A stretch of DNA of 46,798 nt from an uncultured Lachnospiraceae bacterium (GTDB taxonomy: Bacteria > Bacillota > Clostridia > Lachnospirales > Lachnospiraceae). The notes under the pieces are model-generated. The model had not been told where the DNA came from, ran no database searches, and saw only the letters and a program-made list of their open reading frames with translations. Shown in pieces: positions 40,111 to 46,798 of this stretch; the stretch's first letter is position 1; every line of letters starts with the position of its first letter. Where the stretch lies: NCBI GenBank assembly GCA_949738465.1, contig CATJBQ010000113.1, forward strand, positions 1-46,798, given 5' to 3'. A program made the translations under genes and the position numbers.

Positions 40111-42588
40111 ATGAACGCATTGGGAAAATGGATTTCCAATGAAACGGCAAGACCGTTTCTGGCCAGGAAGGAACTCTGGATTGATAAAAAAATAACAAAG
40201 GCTGTGGCTTATGTTTGCGGCCTGGGCCAGTTCCACTTTTACCTAAATGGGGAAAAGGTGGGGAACCATGAACTGGATCCGGGCTGGACTAATTACGATA
40301 AGCTGGTGCAGTATGTGGCTTTTGATGTGAAGGAGCAGCTTCGGCGGGGGAAAAATGTGATGGATGTAGAGGTGGGGAACGGCTGGTATCATATGATGCG
40401 GGAGCGTTACTATATGTCCATGCCGCCGAAACGGCCGGAGTTCTCCTTTTTACCGCCCAATCCAAATCCCTATCAGCCTTTCAGCCAGTATCTGGCGCTG
40501 GGCTTTCGGATGGAGCTTCTGTATGAGGATGGAACCGGGGAGGAGATCCTGTCGGACGAAAGCTGGCTGGTCCGGCCCCATTATGTGACCATGTCCAATG
40601 TGTATGGGTCGGAGATCATCGATGGGCGGCTGCGGGCGGAAATGATGAGCGGCTGCGGCGAGCCGTCAGAGGAGCAGCCGGAGGGAAAGTGTGGTTGTGG
40701 CGGTGCAGACGTAGCTGGGACGTGGCAGCAGGCGGCCGTACTGGCGCAAAAGGACTGCCCCAAGGGCCGGCTGGTGGAGCAGTACCAGCCGCCGGTAACG
40801 GTGAAGCGCACCTACGAGGCGAAGAACATATGTTCGATAAACGGGCGGGATATCTATGATTTTTCCCAGAATATGTCGGCAATCCTGGAATTCGAGGTAA
40901 AGGGAAAGCGGGGAGATACGGTTCATATCTACCCGGCGGAGAAGCTGTCCCCGGATGGCGATGTGGACCAGATGGCCAAGGGCTGGACCCCCATTGATGT
41001 GTGCATTACCTATATTGTCGGAGAGGATGATGTGTGGGAGAAGTGCCGCATGAAGTTCACGTATTTCGCCGGAAGGTACATTGCGGTGGAGGGCGCGGTT
41101 CCGGCGGAGGACTGCCGGAATGGCGTGCCGTCAGAGGAGGACTGCCGGGATGGCGTGTCATCAGAGGGAGATTGCCGGAATGGCATGTCGTCAGAAACAG
41201 CGGAATCCAGGCCGGAGGCGCAGATCCGCGGCATTCACGGGGATTACATTACGTCCTCTGTGAGTGATACCGGGAGCTTTACCTGTGACGATAAGCGGCT
41301 GGAGCAGATTTACGATCTGGTTCTGAAAGCGGTGGAATCCAATCTGCTCAGCGTCCACACCGACTGCCCCACCATTGAGCGTTACGCCTGGCAGGAGCCA
41401 AACCATCTGATGGCGCCGTCCATTATGTTTATGAAGGATGTTTCCGTCTTGTGGGATAAGATTTTATGGGATCTGCGGGTGGACCAGTGCACCGGCGAGA
41501 CCTGCTTCAACGGCCTGGAGGGGGAAAAATTTTACCCGGGAGAGGGCATGGTGCCTTCCCAGGCTCCCTGCTATGAGCATAATGTGCTGCCGGCCCCCAT
41601 GGGAAGCTTTTTTGATATCATTCCCTGGGGAAGCACCTGTATCCTGGGGCCTTACTGGCACTATCTCTATTATGGCGACAAGAAGATCCTGGCGGATAAC
41701 TACGAGACAGGCATGAGGTACTTAAGCTACCTGAAGTCCAAGGTGACAGAGGAGGGCTTCATCAACCATGGCCTGGGAGACTGGGGCACGCCGGACCCGG
41801 AGGGCTTTGCCCGAGAAAATATTGAGACGGCCTTTCTGTATGCGGACGCGGTAACCTTAGCGAAAGCGGCCATTGCCCTGGGGAAGTATGACGACATGGT
41901 GGAGCTGGAGGATTATGCCAGGGAGGTAAAGGACCGGTATAACGAGAAGCTTCTGGTAAAGCATCCGGCAGAAGGCTTCTGGTGCTACCGGGCCTGGGAC
42001 CATCCGGATGCGATTTATCTGACCCAGGCCAGCCAGGCGATGCCCCTCTATTGGGGACTTGTACCGGACGACAAGCGCACGGACGTGGAAAAAGCTTTTG
42101 CCTGGGTATTGGACCGGGATCAGACCTTTGTCAGCGGCGAGGTGGGGCTGCCTTATATCATCCAGACCATGAACGCCTGCGGGATGCAGGAGCGGATCAT
42201 CGACTTCATTCTGCGAAAGCAGCACCCCAGCTACTATGCTTTTGTTCTGGCCGGGGAGACTACCCTGGGAGAGTACTGGGAGGAGAATCCCCGCAGCCAC
42301 AATCATGACATGATGGGCCACATTGTGGAGTGGTTTTACAACGGGATCGGCGGGATCCGTCCGGTGAAGCCTGGGTTTGCGGAGATGAATATATGTCCTT
42401 ATATGCCAGAAACGACAAAAGAATTTGTCGTTAAGTATTGCTCGGTCAAAGGAAGGATTAAGATTCATGTGAAGGAGGAGGATGAGAGGATTCTGGTGGA
42501 GACGGAGGTTCCGGCTGGAATCGTTGTCAAGTATGAGGACCGGTATTTGCGGAAGCAGGGGAAGAAGGTGGAGTGGAGAAGGGGATGA
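40111..42588 (+). CDS. Alpha-L-rhamnosidase family protein (GH78)
   Basis: 825 residues, no signal peptide, so cytoplasmic. AAGGAG nine bases upstream supports the start at 40111. The N-terminal beta domains are typical of bacterial rhamnosidases (VCGLGQFHFYLNGEKVGNHELDPGWTNYDK). The (alpha/alpha)6 catalytic barrel follows (about 400-760) with HTDCPTIERYAWQEPNHL, holding acidic candidates, and GLGDWGTPDPEG. Between them, around residue 330-365, a three-fold repeat of SEEDCRNGV interrupts the domain (DNA 41106-41195). A second odd Cys/Gly insert is near 180-205. It hydrolyses terminal alpha-L-rhamnose from imported glycosides. It follows the importer operon directly. Confidence 0.88.
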   Translation: MNALGKWISNETARPFLARKELWIDKKITKAVAYVCGLGQFHFYLNGEKVGNHELDPGWTNYDKLVQYVAFDVKEQLRRGKNVMDVEVGNGWYHMMRERYYMSMPPKRPEFSFLPPNPNPYQPFSQYLALGFRMELLYEDGTGEEILSDESWLVRPHYVTMSNVYGSEIIDGRLRAEMMSGCGEPSEEQPEGKCGCGGADVAGTWQQAAVLAQKDCPKGRLVEQYQPPVTVKRTYEAKNICSINGRDIYDFSQNMSAILEFEVKGKRGDTVHIYPAEKLSPDGDVDQMAKGWTPIDVCITYIVGEDDVWEKCRMKFTYFAGRYIAVEGAVPAEDCRNGVPSEEDCRDGVSSEGDCRNGMSSETAESRPEAQIRGIHGDYITSSVSDTGSFTCDDKRLEQIYDLVLKAVESNLLSVHTDCPTIERYAWQEPNHLMAPSIMFMKDVSVLWDKILWDLRVDQCTGETCFNGLEGEKFYPGEGMVPSQAPCYEHNVLPAPMGSFFDIIPWGSTCILGPYWHYLYYGDKKILADNYETGMRYLSYLKSKVTEEGFINHGLGDWGTPDPEGFARENIETAFLYADAVTLAKAAIALGKYDDMVELEDYAREVKDRYNEKLLVKHPAEGFWCYRAWDHPDAIYLTQASQAMPLYWGLVPDDKRTDVEKAFAWVLDRDQTFVSGEVGLPYIIQTMNACGMQERIIDFILRKQHPSYYAFVLAGETTLGEYWEENPRSHNHDMMGHIVEWFYNGIGGIRPVKPGFAEMNICPYMPETTKEFVVKYCSVKGRIKIHVKEEDERILVETEVPAGIVVKYEDRYLRKQGKKVEWRRG
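41106..41195 (+). repeat. Three tandem 30-bp repeats inside the rhamnosidase gene
   Basis: Units 41106-41135, 41136-41165 and 41166-41195. Unit 2 differs from unit 1 at three positions and unit 3 has a few more changes. Each encodes about ten residues around DCRNG and keeps the frame, so it can expand or contract by ten residues without breaking the protein. Confidence 0.9.
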
Positions 42589-42668
42589 AATTTGGGACTG
42601 TGCTGTATTTTTGAGGATAATAAAGGAAAATTACTATAAGATTCCAACCTATTGAAAGTTTCGAAATG

Positions 42669-42710
42669 AAAAGGTACATGGATATGATTTACATTCCATG
42701 TGCCTTTTTT
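42669..42710 (+). terminator. Terminator after the rhamnosidase gene
   Basis: AAAAGGTACATGGA (42669-42682) pairs with TCCATGTGCCTTTT (42695-42708), with one wobble pair, and is followed by further T. Confidence 0.85.
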
Positions 42711-42719
42711 TATGCACAC

Positions 42720-42795
42720 GGGGCGGCGAGGAGTATGGCCGCATAAGCGGCCCCGCCCCGGCGCGGCGAGCAGGGGAAGAAATCTTCCCTACTCG
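42720..42795. other. GC-rich intergenic element with two hairpins
   Basis: First hairpin: GGGGCGG (42720-42726) with CCGCCCC (42753-42759), enclosing GGCCGC-ATAA-GCGGCC (42737-42752) and a 10-base bulge. Second: CGAG/CTCG around an AGGGGAAGA/TCTTCCCT stem (42767-42795). Base composition is far more GC-rich than the flanks. It looks like a dispersed intergenic repeat or a structured RNA leader. The 42589-42914 gap otherwise holds only the terminator before it and the promoter after it. Confidence 0.55.
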
Positions 42796-42842
42796 ATTAG
42801 AGAAAAGGGACAAAAAAGGATAAGAATATCAACATCAGAGAA

Positions 42843-42871
42843 TTGCTTCCTCCTGTTTGGGCCGTTATGAT
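42843..42871 (+). promoter_or_regulatory. Promoter of the DUF4434-nanE-ROK-ThuA-Gfo operon
   Basis: TTGCTT (42843-42848), 17 bases, TATGAT (42866-42871), 44 bases before the chosen start. Confidence 0.65.
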
Positions 42872-42914
42872 AAAAATGAAAGAAAATTATCATATAGGGA
42901 GAGAGGTATTTATC

Positions 42915-43811
42915 ATGAAAAAAGGCCCGATTACAGGAACATTTATTGATGAGATCACCTATGATATGCCATCCTCAAACTGGTCGCAGGAGCAGTGGAA
43001 AAAAGAATTTGATTACATGCAGGATGTGGGTATCGATACGTTGATTCTGGTTCGTGGTTTTTTTGCAGGCAGAAGCATCTATCCTTCCAGAGTATGCCAT
43101 ACAGAGGAAGCGGAGGATTTTGCAGGATTTGTTTTGGAGCAGGCCGAGAGGCGTAGAATGGATGTCTTTTTTGGGCTCTACATATCAAACCTTACCTGGA
43201 ATGATGGAGATGCAGCCACAGAGATCCGCAGGAACAAGCCTTTTATCGATGAAGTCCTTAGGCGTTATGGGCAGCATCCATCACTGAAAGGCTGGTATAT
43301 TCCCCATGAAACCTGCTGTGACGAGCTTAATATCGGGGAAGTAATGCATGGGCTATCGGGTATATGTAAGGAGAAAGCGCCGGATAAAAGCATATTGATC
43401 AGCCCGTTTTTCAAAACAAATTTGACGTGTCCCGGTGCGGCTCTGACACCACAGCAGCATTATGAAGAATGGGACCGGATATTTGACAGGGTGGGTGAAA
43501 ATATCGATATTTGCGCATTTCAAGATGGAACAGCACCTCTGGATCAATTTGACGATTATTTTGGATATACAGAAAAGCTTTGTGAAAAATATCACATTCA
43601 TCATTGGGCAAACCTGGAAACCTTTGAACGTGATGTAAGATCGTTATATTATCCAATATCATTTCCACTTTTAAAACAGAGGCTGGAGCATCATAAAAAG
43701 TATGCGGAAAAGATTATTACATTTGAGTTTTCGCATTTTCTGAGTCCCCAGTCTATCAATCCTTCAGCAAGAAATCTGAATCACCTATATAAAACATATT
43801 ACAATCTTTAG
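42915..43811 (+). CDS. DUF4434-type TIM-barrel protein, probable glycoside hydrolase
   Basis: 298 residues. The start at 42915 has GGGAGAGAGG upstream; the longer frame from 42843 begins inside the promoter. The opening GPITGTFIDEITYDMPSSNWSQEQW and IDTLILVRGFFAGRSIYPS are typical of DUF4434, a TIM-barrel family related to glycoside hydrolases. Acidic candidates are in GWYIPHETCC and the later FQDGTAP and NLETF segments. No signal peptide, so cytoplasmic. First gene of the operon, so it may release the sugar that NanE and the kinase process. Activity is not established. Confidence 0.75.
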   Translation: MKKGPITGTFIDEITYDMPSSNWSQEQWKKEFDYMQDVGIDTLILVRGFFAGRSIYPSRVCHTEEAEDFAGFVLEQAERRRMDVFFGLYISNLTWNDGDAATEIRRNKPFIDEVLRRYGQHPSLKGWYIPHETCCDELNIGEVMHGLSGICKEKAPDKSILISPFFKTNLTCPGAALTPQQHYEEWDRIFDRVGENIDICAFQDGTAPLDQFDDYFGYTEKLCEKYHIHHWANLETFERDVRSLYYPISFPLLKQRLEHHKKYAEKIITFEFSHFLSPQSINPSARNLNHLYKTYYNL

Positions 43812-43849
43812 TAGGAACGCAGGATACTGAAAGAAAATGGGGGAAAGAC

Positions 43850-44542
43850 ATGGATATGAAAATAGGGAATTTAAAGGGGAAGTTAATCGTTTCCTGCCAG
43901 GCACTGCCCCAGGAGCCATTACATTCTTCTTATATTATGGGAAAAATGGCACTGGCGGCGCAGAAAGGCGGCGCGGCCGGAATTCGTGCGAATACCGGAA
44001 AGGATATTGCGGAGATTCAAAAGCTTGTGAGTCTTCCAGTCATTGGAATTGTAAAACGGGATTATGAAGACAGTCAGGTTTATATTACACCAACAATGCG
44101 GGAAATCGACGAACTTATAGAGGTAGGGCCGGAAATTATCGCAGTAGACGCCACAGCGCGTTTGCGTCCGGGGAATCTGACGCTGAAGAAATTTTTCTGC
44201 CAGATAAAGGAAAGGTATCCAAACCAGCTTTTGATGGCAGACTGTGCCACAGTAGCAGAAGCACTTCATGCGGACGAACTGGGATTTGATTTTATTGGAA
44301 CGACCCTGATTGGATACACAGAACAAAGCTGCAATATGCATATAGAAGCAGATGATTTTGCCATTTTAAAAGAAATACTTGGAAAGGTGGGGCATCCGGT
44401 AATCGCAGAGGGGAATATTGACACACCGCAAAAGGCCAGGCGGGTGATCGAACTGGGGGCGTATAGTGTAGTGGTTGGTTCCGCCATCACCAGGCCGCAA
44501 TTAATTACAAGAAATTTCGTAAAAGTATTGGAAAATTGGTAA
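43850..44542 (+). CDS. nanE: N-acetylmannosamine-6-phosphate 2-epimerase
   Basis: 230 residues, a TIM barrel that converts ManNAc-6-P to GlcNAc-6-P. Typical segments: LIVSCQALPQEPLHSS at the start, GGAAGIRAN, VIGIVKRDY with the catalytic Lys, IIAVDATARLRP, MADCATVAEA and VIAEGNIDTP. GGGGGAAAG precedes the ATG. The sialic acid lyase NanA and a sialic acid transporter are not in the window, so ManNAc or a related amino sugar may enter another way. Confidence 0.94.
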   Translation: MDMKIGNLKGKLIVSCQALPQEPLHSSYIMGKMALAAQKGGAAGIRANTGKDIAEIQKLVSLPVIGIVKRDYEDSQVYITPTMREIDELIEVGPEIIAVDATARLRPGNLTLKKFFCQIKERYPNQLLMADCATVAEALHADELGFDFIGTTLIGYTEQSCNMHIEADDFAILKEILGKVGHPVIAEGNIDTPQKARRVIELGAYSVVVGSAITRPQLITRNFVKVLENW

Positions 44543-44578
44543 ATGCCACGTAAATCATAACAGGAGAGGGGGAATCAA

Positions 44579-45493
44579 ATGAAAAAATACGTGAGTATTG
44601 ATATTGGGGGAACTTTCATGAAATACGGAATGATTGGAGAAAATGGAAGGATTATATGCAGCGCTAAAAAGGAGACCAACGCCGGCAGAGGCGGCCCTGC
44701 GATCCTGGAGGATGCAATTGCCATTGTCGAAGAGTACCAAAGGACAGATACGATTAGCGGGATCTGTATTTCCACGGCGGGAATGGTGGATATTAACAAA
44801 GGGGAAATCTTCTATGCTGCGCCATTGATTCCAGATTATGCGGGAATCCGTTTTAAAGAAATAATAGAGCGGAGGCTCCGGCTTCCCTGTGAGGTGGAAA
44901 ATGATGTGAATTGTGCAGGGTTGGCAGAATATGTCTCCGGGGCAGCAAAAGACAGTAAGGTTTCTCTGATGCTTACCATTGGTACTGGAATTGGTGGATG
45001 TGCTATCATAAACGGCAGCGTGTTCCACGGGGGTTCCGGAAGTGCCTGCGAAATCGGGTATATGCATATAAATGGGAGCGATTTCCAGACGCTGGGGGCC
45101 GCCAGCATACTCACCAGGAAAGTAGCCGGGTGGAAAAACGAACCAGAAGAAAAATGGGATGGCTGTCGTATTTTTCAGAGCGCAGAGCAGGGCGACAGCT
45201 TCTGTATCCGTGCAATTGATGAAATGGTGGATGTTCTGGGGAAGGGGATTGCAAATATTTGCTGTGTACTGAATCCAGAGGTAGTTGTGCTTGGCGGCGG
45301 AATTATGGTCCAGGAGAATTACCTGAAAGAAAGAATTGAAAAGGCCATGAAACACTGGCTGGTTTCCGGTATTGCCTCCCATACACGGGTGGCATTTGCA
45401 AAGCATCAGAATAATGCCGGTATGCTGGGAGCATTTTATCATTTTCAGCAGAGAAGGGAGATAAAGAATGATAAGAGTAACTTTGTGGTATGA
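44579..45493 (+). CDS. ROK-family sugar kinase, probable N-acetylmannosamine kinase
   Basis: 304 residues. ATP-binding DIGGTFMKYG at the N-terminus, ENDVNCAGLAEY with the catalytic Asp, TIGTGIGGCAII and VVLGGGIM are ROK features. In most ROK kinases GExGH is followed by a zinc site CxCGxxGCxE. Here the stretch reads CEIGYMHINGSDFQTLGAASIL, so the Cys motif is gone and the His shifted. Position next to nanE suggests it makes ManNAc-6-P. Its end overlaps the ThuA gene by 26 bases. Confidence 0.85.
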   Translation: MKKYVSIDIGGTFMKYGMIGENGRIICSAKKETNAGRGGPAILEDAIAIVEEYQRTDTISGICISTAGMVDINKGEIFYAAPLIPDYAGIRFKEIIERRLRLPCEVENDVNCAGLAEYVSGAAKDSKVSLMLTIGTGIGGCAIINGSVFHGGSGSACEIGYMHINGSDFQTLGAASILTRKVAGWKNEPEEKWDGCRIFQSAEQGDSFCIRAIDEMVDVLGKGIANICCVLNPEVVVLGGGIMVQENYLKERIEKAMKHWLVSGIASHTRVAFAKHQNNAGMLGAFYHFQQRREIKNDKSNFVV

Positions 45494-46292
45494 AAATATC
45501 CAGGAATCGGGAAAGCTGCCAAAGGAATTCAAACCTTCCGGAATGGGGGAGGAGAATCTGGTATGGTTCCGGCAAATGGTTGAAGACAGTGCGGCAAAGA
45601 TAAAAGAAGTGTATCCAAAGGGACTGATGGAGACGCTGGCGGAACATCTTAGGGCTTGTGATAATATACAAGTCACCAGCGTAACTATGGATATGCCGGA
45701 ATATGGCCTGCCCCAGGAACTGCTGGAAAATACGGATGTTTTGGTCTGGTGGGCGCACCTGGGGCATGAGGCGGTTCCCGATCGTCTGGTAGAAAGGATC
45801 CAGAGAAGAGTATGGATGGGAATGGGATTGATTTCCCTTCACTCGTCACATCCGTCTAAAATTATGTGCAGACTGCTCGGCACATCCGGAACCCTGCGTT
45901 GGCGGGACGGGGATTTTTGCAGGATTTGGAACATAAATCCGGCCCACCCAATTGCCCAGGGAATTCCGGAATATATTGACTTGGAGGAAGAAGAAATGTA
46001 TGGGGAACCTTTTGATATTCCCGCTCCGGAGGAAATTGTGTTTTTAAGCTGGTTCCGGGGAGGAGAGGTGCTTCGCAGCGGTTGCACCTGGCACAGAGGA
46101 TGTGGAAAAATCTTCTATTTTCAGCCGGGACACGAGACAAATACAGCATATCATAATCCATATGTAAAAAAGATTATTGAAAATGCTGTCCGTTGGGCTG
46201 CGCCGGTTGTGTGGCGAAAGCAGATCGAATGCTCTTACATAGAAGTATCGCCGGAAAGCGAACAGAAAAATGCCAGGAGGGATGAAAAATGA
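45468..46292 (+). CDS. ThuA-like protein (class I glutamine-amidotransferase-like fold)
   Basis: 274 residues matching ThuA: RVTLWYENI at the start, DVLVWWAHLGHEAV, GLISLHSSHPSKIM, HPIAQGIPEYIDLEEEEMYGEPF and the end segment GCGKIFYFQPGHETNTAYHNPYV. ThuA proteins are linked with trehalose and 3-keto-sugar metabolism and usually lie beside Gfo/Idh/MocA dehydrogenases, as here. Biochemical role is uncertain. The start lies inside the kinase gene; the stop overlaps the dehydrogenase ATG (ATGA). Confidence 0.9.
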   Translation: MIRVTLWYENIQESGKLPKEFKPSGMGEENLVWFRQMVEDSAAKIKEVYPKGLMETLAEHLRACDNIQVTSVTMDMPEYGLPQELLENTDVLVWWAHLGHEAVPDRLVERIQRRVWMGMGLISLHSSHPSKIMCRLLGTSGTLRWRDGDFCRIWNINPAHPIAQGIPEYIDLEEEEMYGEPFDIPAPEEIVFLSWFRGGEVLRSGCTWHRGCGKIFYFQPGHETNTAYHNPYVKKIIENAVRWAAPVVWRKQIECSYIEVSPESEQKNARRDEK

Positions 46293-46798
46293 AGCTCGCG
46301 ATAATTGGGGCTGGTGGAATTGCGAATGCAGTACACATGCCCGCATATGAGAAAATGGATCATGTAGAAATCGTAGCAGTATGTGATATTATTCCGGAAC
46401 GGGCAAGAAGAATGGCAGAACGCCTGGGAGCACCTTTCACATGTATGGATTACAGAGAAGTATTCGAACTGGAGGGCCTGGATGCAATCGATATCTGTAC
46501 GCCCAATAATCTGCATTCCATTATTGCTGTAGATGCATTGAACCGGGGAATTCATGTATTTTGTGAAAAACCGGATGCCATAAATACAAAAGAGGCTGAG
46601 CGGATGAAGCTTGCCGCTGAAAATAGCGGAAAAGTCCTTATGGTAATGAGGAATAACTGGTACAGGGCTTTTGCGGCATATCTGAAGGAGTATATAAAAG
46701 ACGGTAAAATGGGCGAAATCTATGCGGCCAGATGTGGATGGCAGCGGCGGAGGGGAATTCCAGGCAAGGGCGGATGGTTTACCACGAAGGCCCAGTCC
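46289..46798 (+). CDS. Gfo/Idh/MocA-family oxidoreductase (N-terminal part; cut by window end)
   Basis: 170 residues visible, open at the right edge. NAD(P)-binding GAGGIANAVHMPAY, DICTPNNLHSIIAVDAL and the active-site motif CEKPDA (Lys in EKP) identify the family. AGGAGG lies just upstream of the ATG. With the ThuA gene this suggests oxidation of a sugar to a keto-sugar. The sugar cannot be named; the rest of the gene would be needed. Confidence 0.92.
   Translation, partial: MKLAIIGAGGIANAVHMPAYEKMDHVEIVAVCDIIPERARRMAERLGAPFTCMDYREVFELEGLDAIDICTPNNLHSIIAVDALNRGIHVFCEKPDAINTKEAERMKLAAENSGKVLMVMRNNWYRAFAAYLKEYIKDGKMGEIYAARCGWQRRRGIPGKGGWFTTKAQS

Noticed and set aside
43850-46798. Complete sialic acid (or 2,7-anhydro-sialic acid) catabolic locus
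   Set aside because: NanA, a sialidase and a sialic acid transporter are not in the window; NanE plus a kinase alone do not prove it.

Overview
The window looks like chromosome of a spore-forming, anaerobic gut Firmicute of the Lachnospiraceae type (Blautia / Ruminococcus gnavus / Lachnoclostridium-like). The grounds are strong AGGAGG ribosome binding sites, sigma-A promoters with 17-bp spacers, sporulation genes (spmA, spmB, ricT), a Bacillus-like yaaO-holB-ricT-rsmI operon, a 66-residue ferredoxin:thioredoxin-reductase-like protein, and many carbohydrate genes. This placement is inference; there is no rRNA or tRNA in the window.

Layout. 0-8.3 kb: end of an acidic Pro/Glu-rich protein; a minus-strand membrane protein plus peptidase T; a D,D-carboxypeptidase; an unknown minus-strand gene; an AbiEi/AbiEii-like pair whose second member lacks the catalytic motifs; an FMN reductase/iron-sulfur flavoprotein. 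8.4-12.4 kb: a LysR regulator, then spmB and spmA, which normally adjoin but are separated here by about 1.3 kb. That insert holds a zinc-finger/pRiA4b-ORF-3-like gene and the remains of a HEPN-nucleotidyltransferase toxin-antitoxin pair. A FabT-like MarR regulator follows.

12.5-18.1 kb: a consensus promoter drives a lipoprotein and then a tightly overlapping set: two ABC exporter half-transporters, a trigger-factor-like chaperone, a thioredoxin with an unusual CGAC centre and a small three-CxC FTR-like protein. This is the most system-like unknown cluster in the window. 18.2-26.1 kb: a secreted DUF885 peptidase, then the minus-strand housekeeping operon yaaO - guanylate-kinase-like - yaaR - holB - ricT - trmN6 - rsmI. 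A guanylate-kinase-type protein sits where Bacillus has tmk.

26.2-32.3 kb: an ABC ATPase with a coiled-coil FtsX permease, a divergent pair of small regulators sharing an operator, and an amidohydrolase. 32.2-46.8 kb is a sugar-use region. An AraC regulator fused to a GH39-like module that has lost both catalytic glutamates lies divergent to an RbsA/RbsC-type importer (ATPase, permease, lipoprotein binding protein, second permease). Next come a GH78 alpha-L-rhamnosidase containing a 30-bp tandem repeat and a second operon: DUF4434 protein, NanE epimerase, ROK kinase without its zinc motif, ThuA protein and a Gfo/Idh/MocA dehydrogenase cut by the window end. The likely logic is sensing of an extracellular oligosaccharide by the AraC-GH39 protein, import, and stepwise intracellular breakdown.
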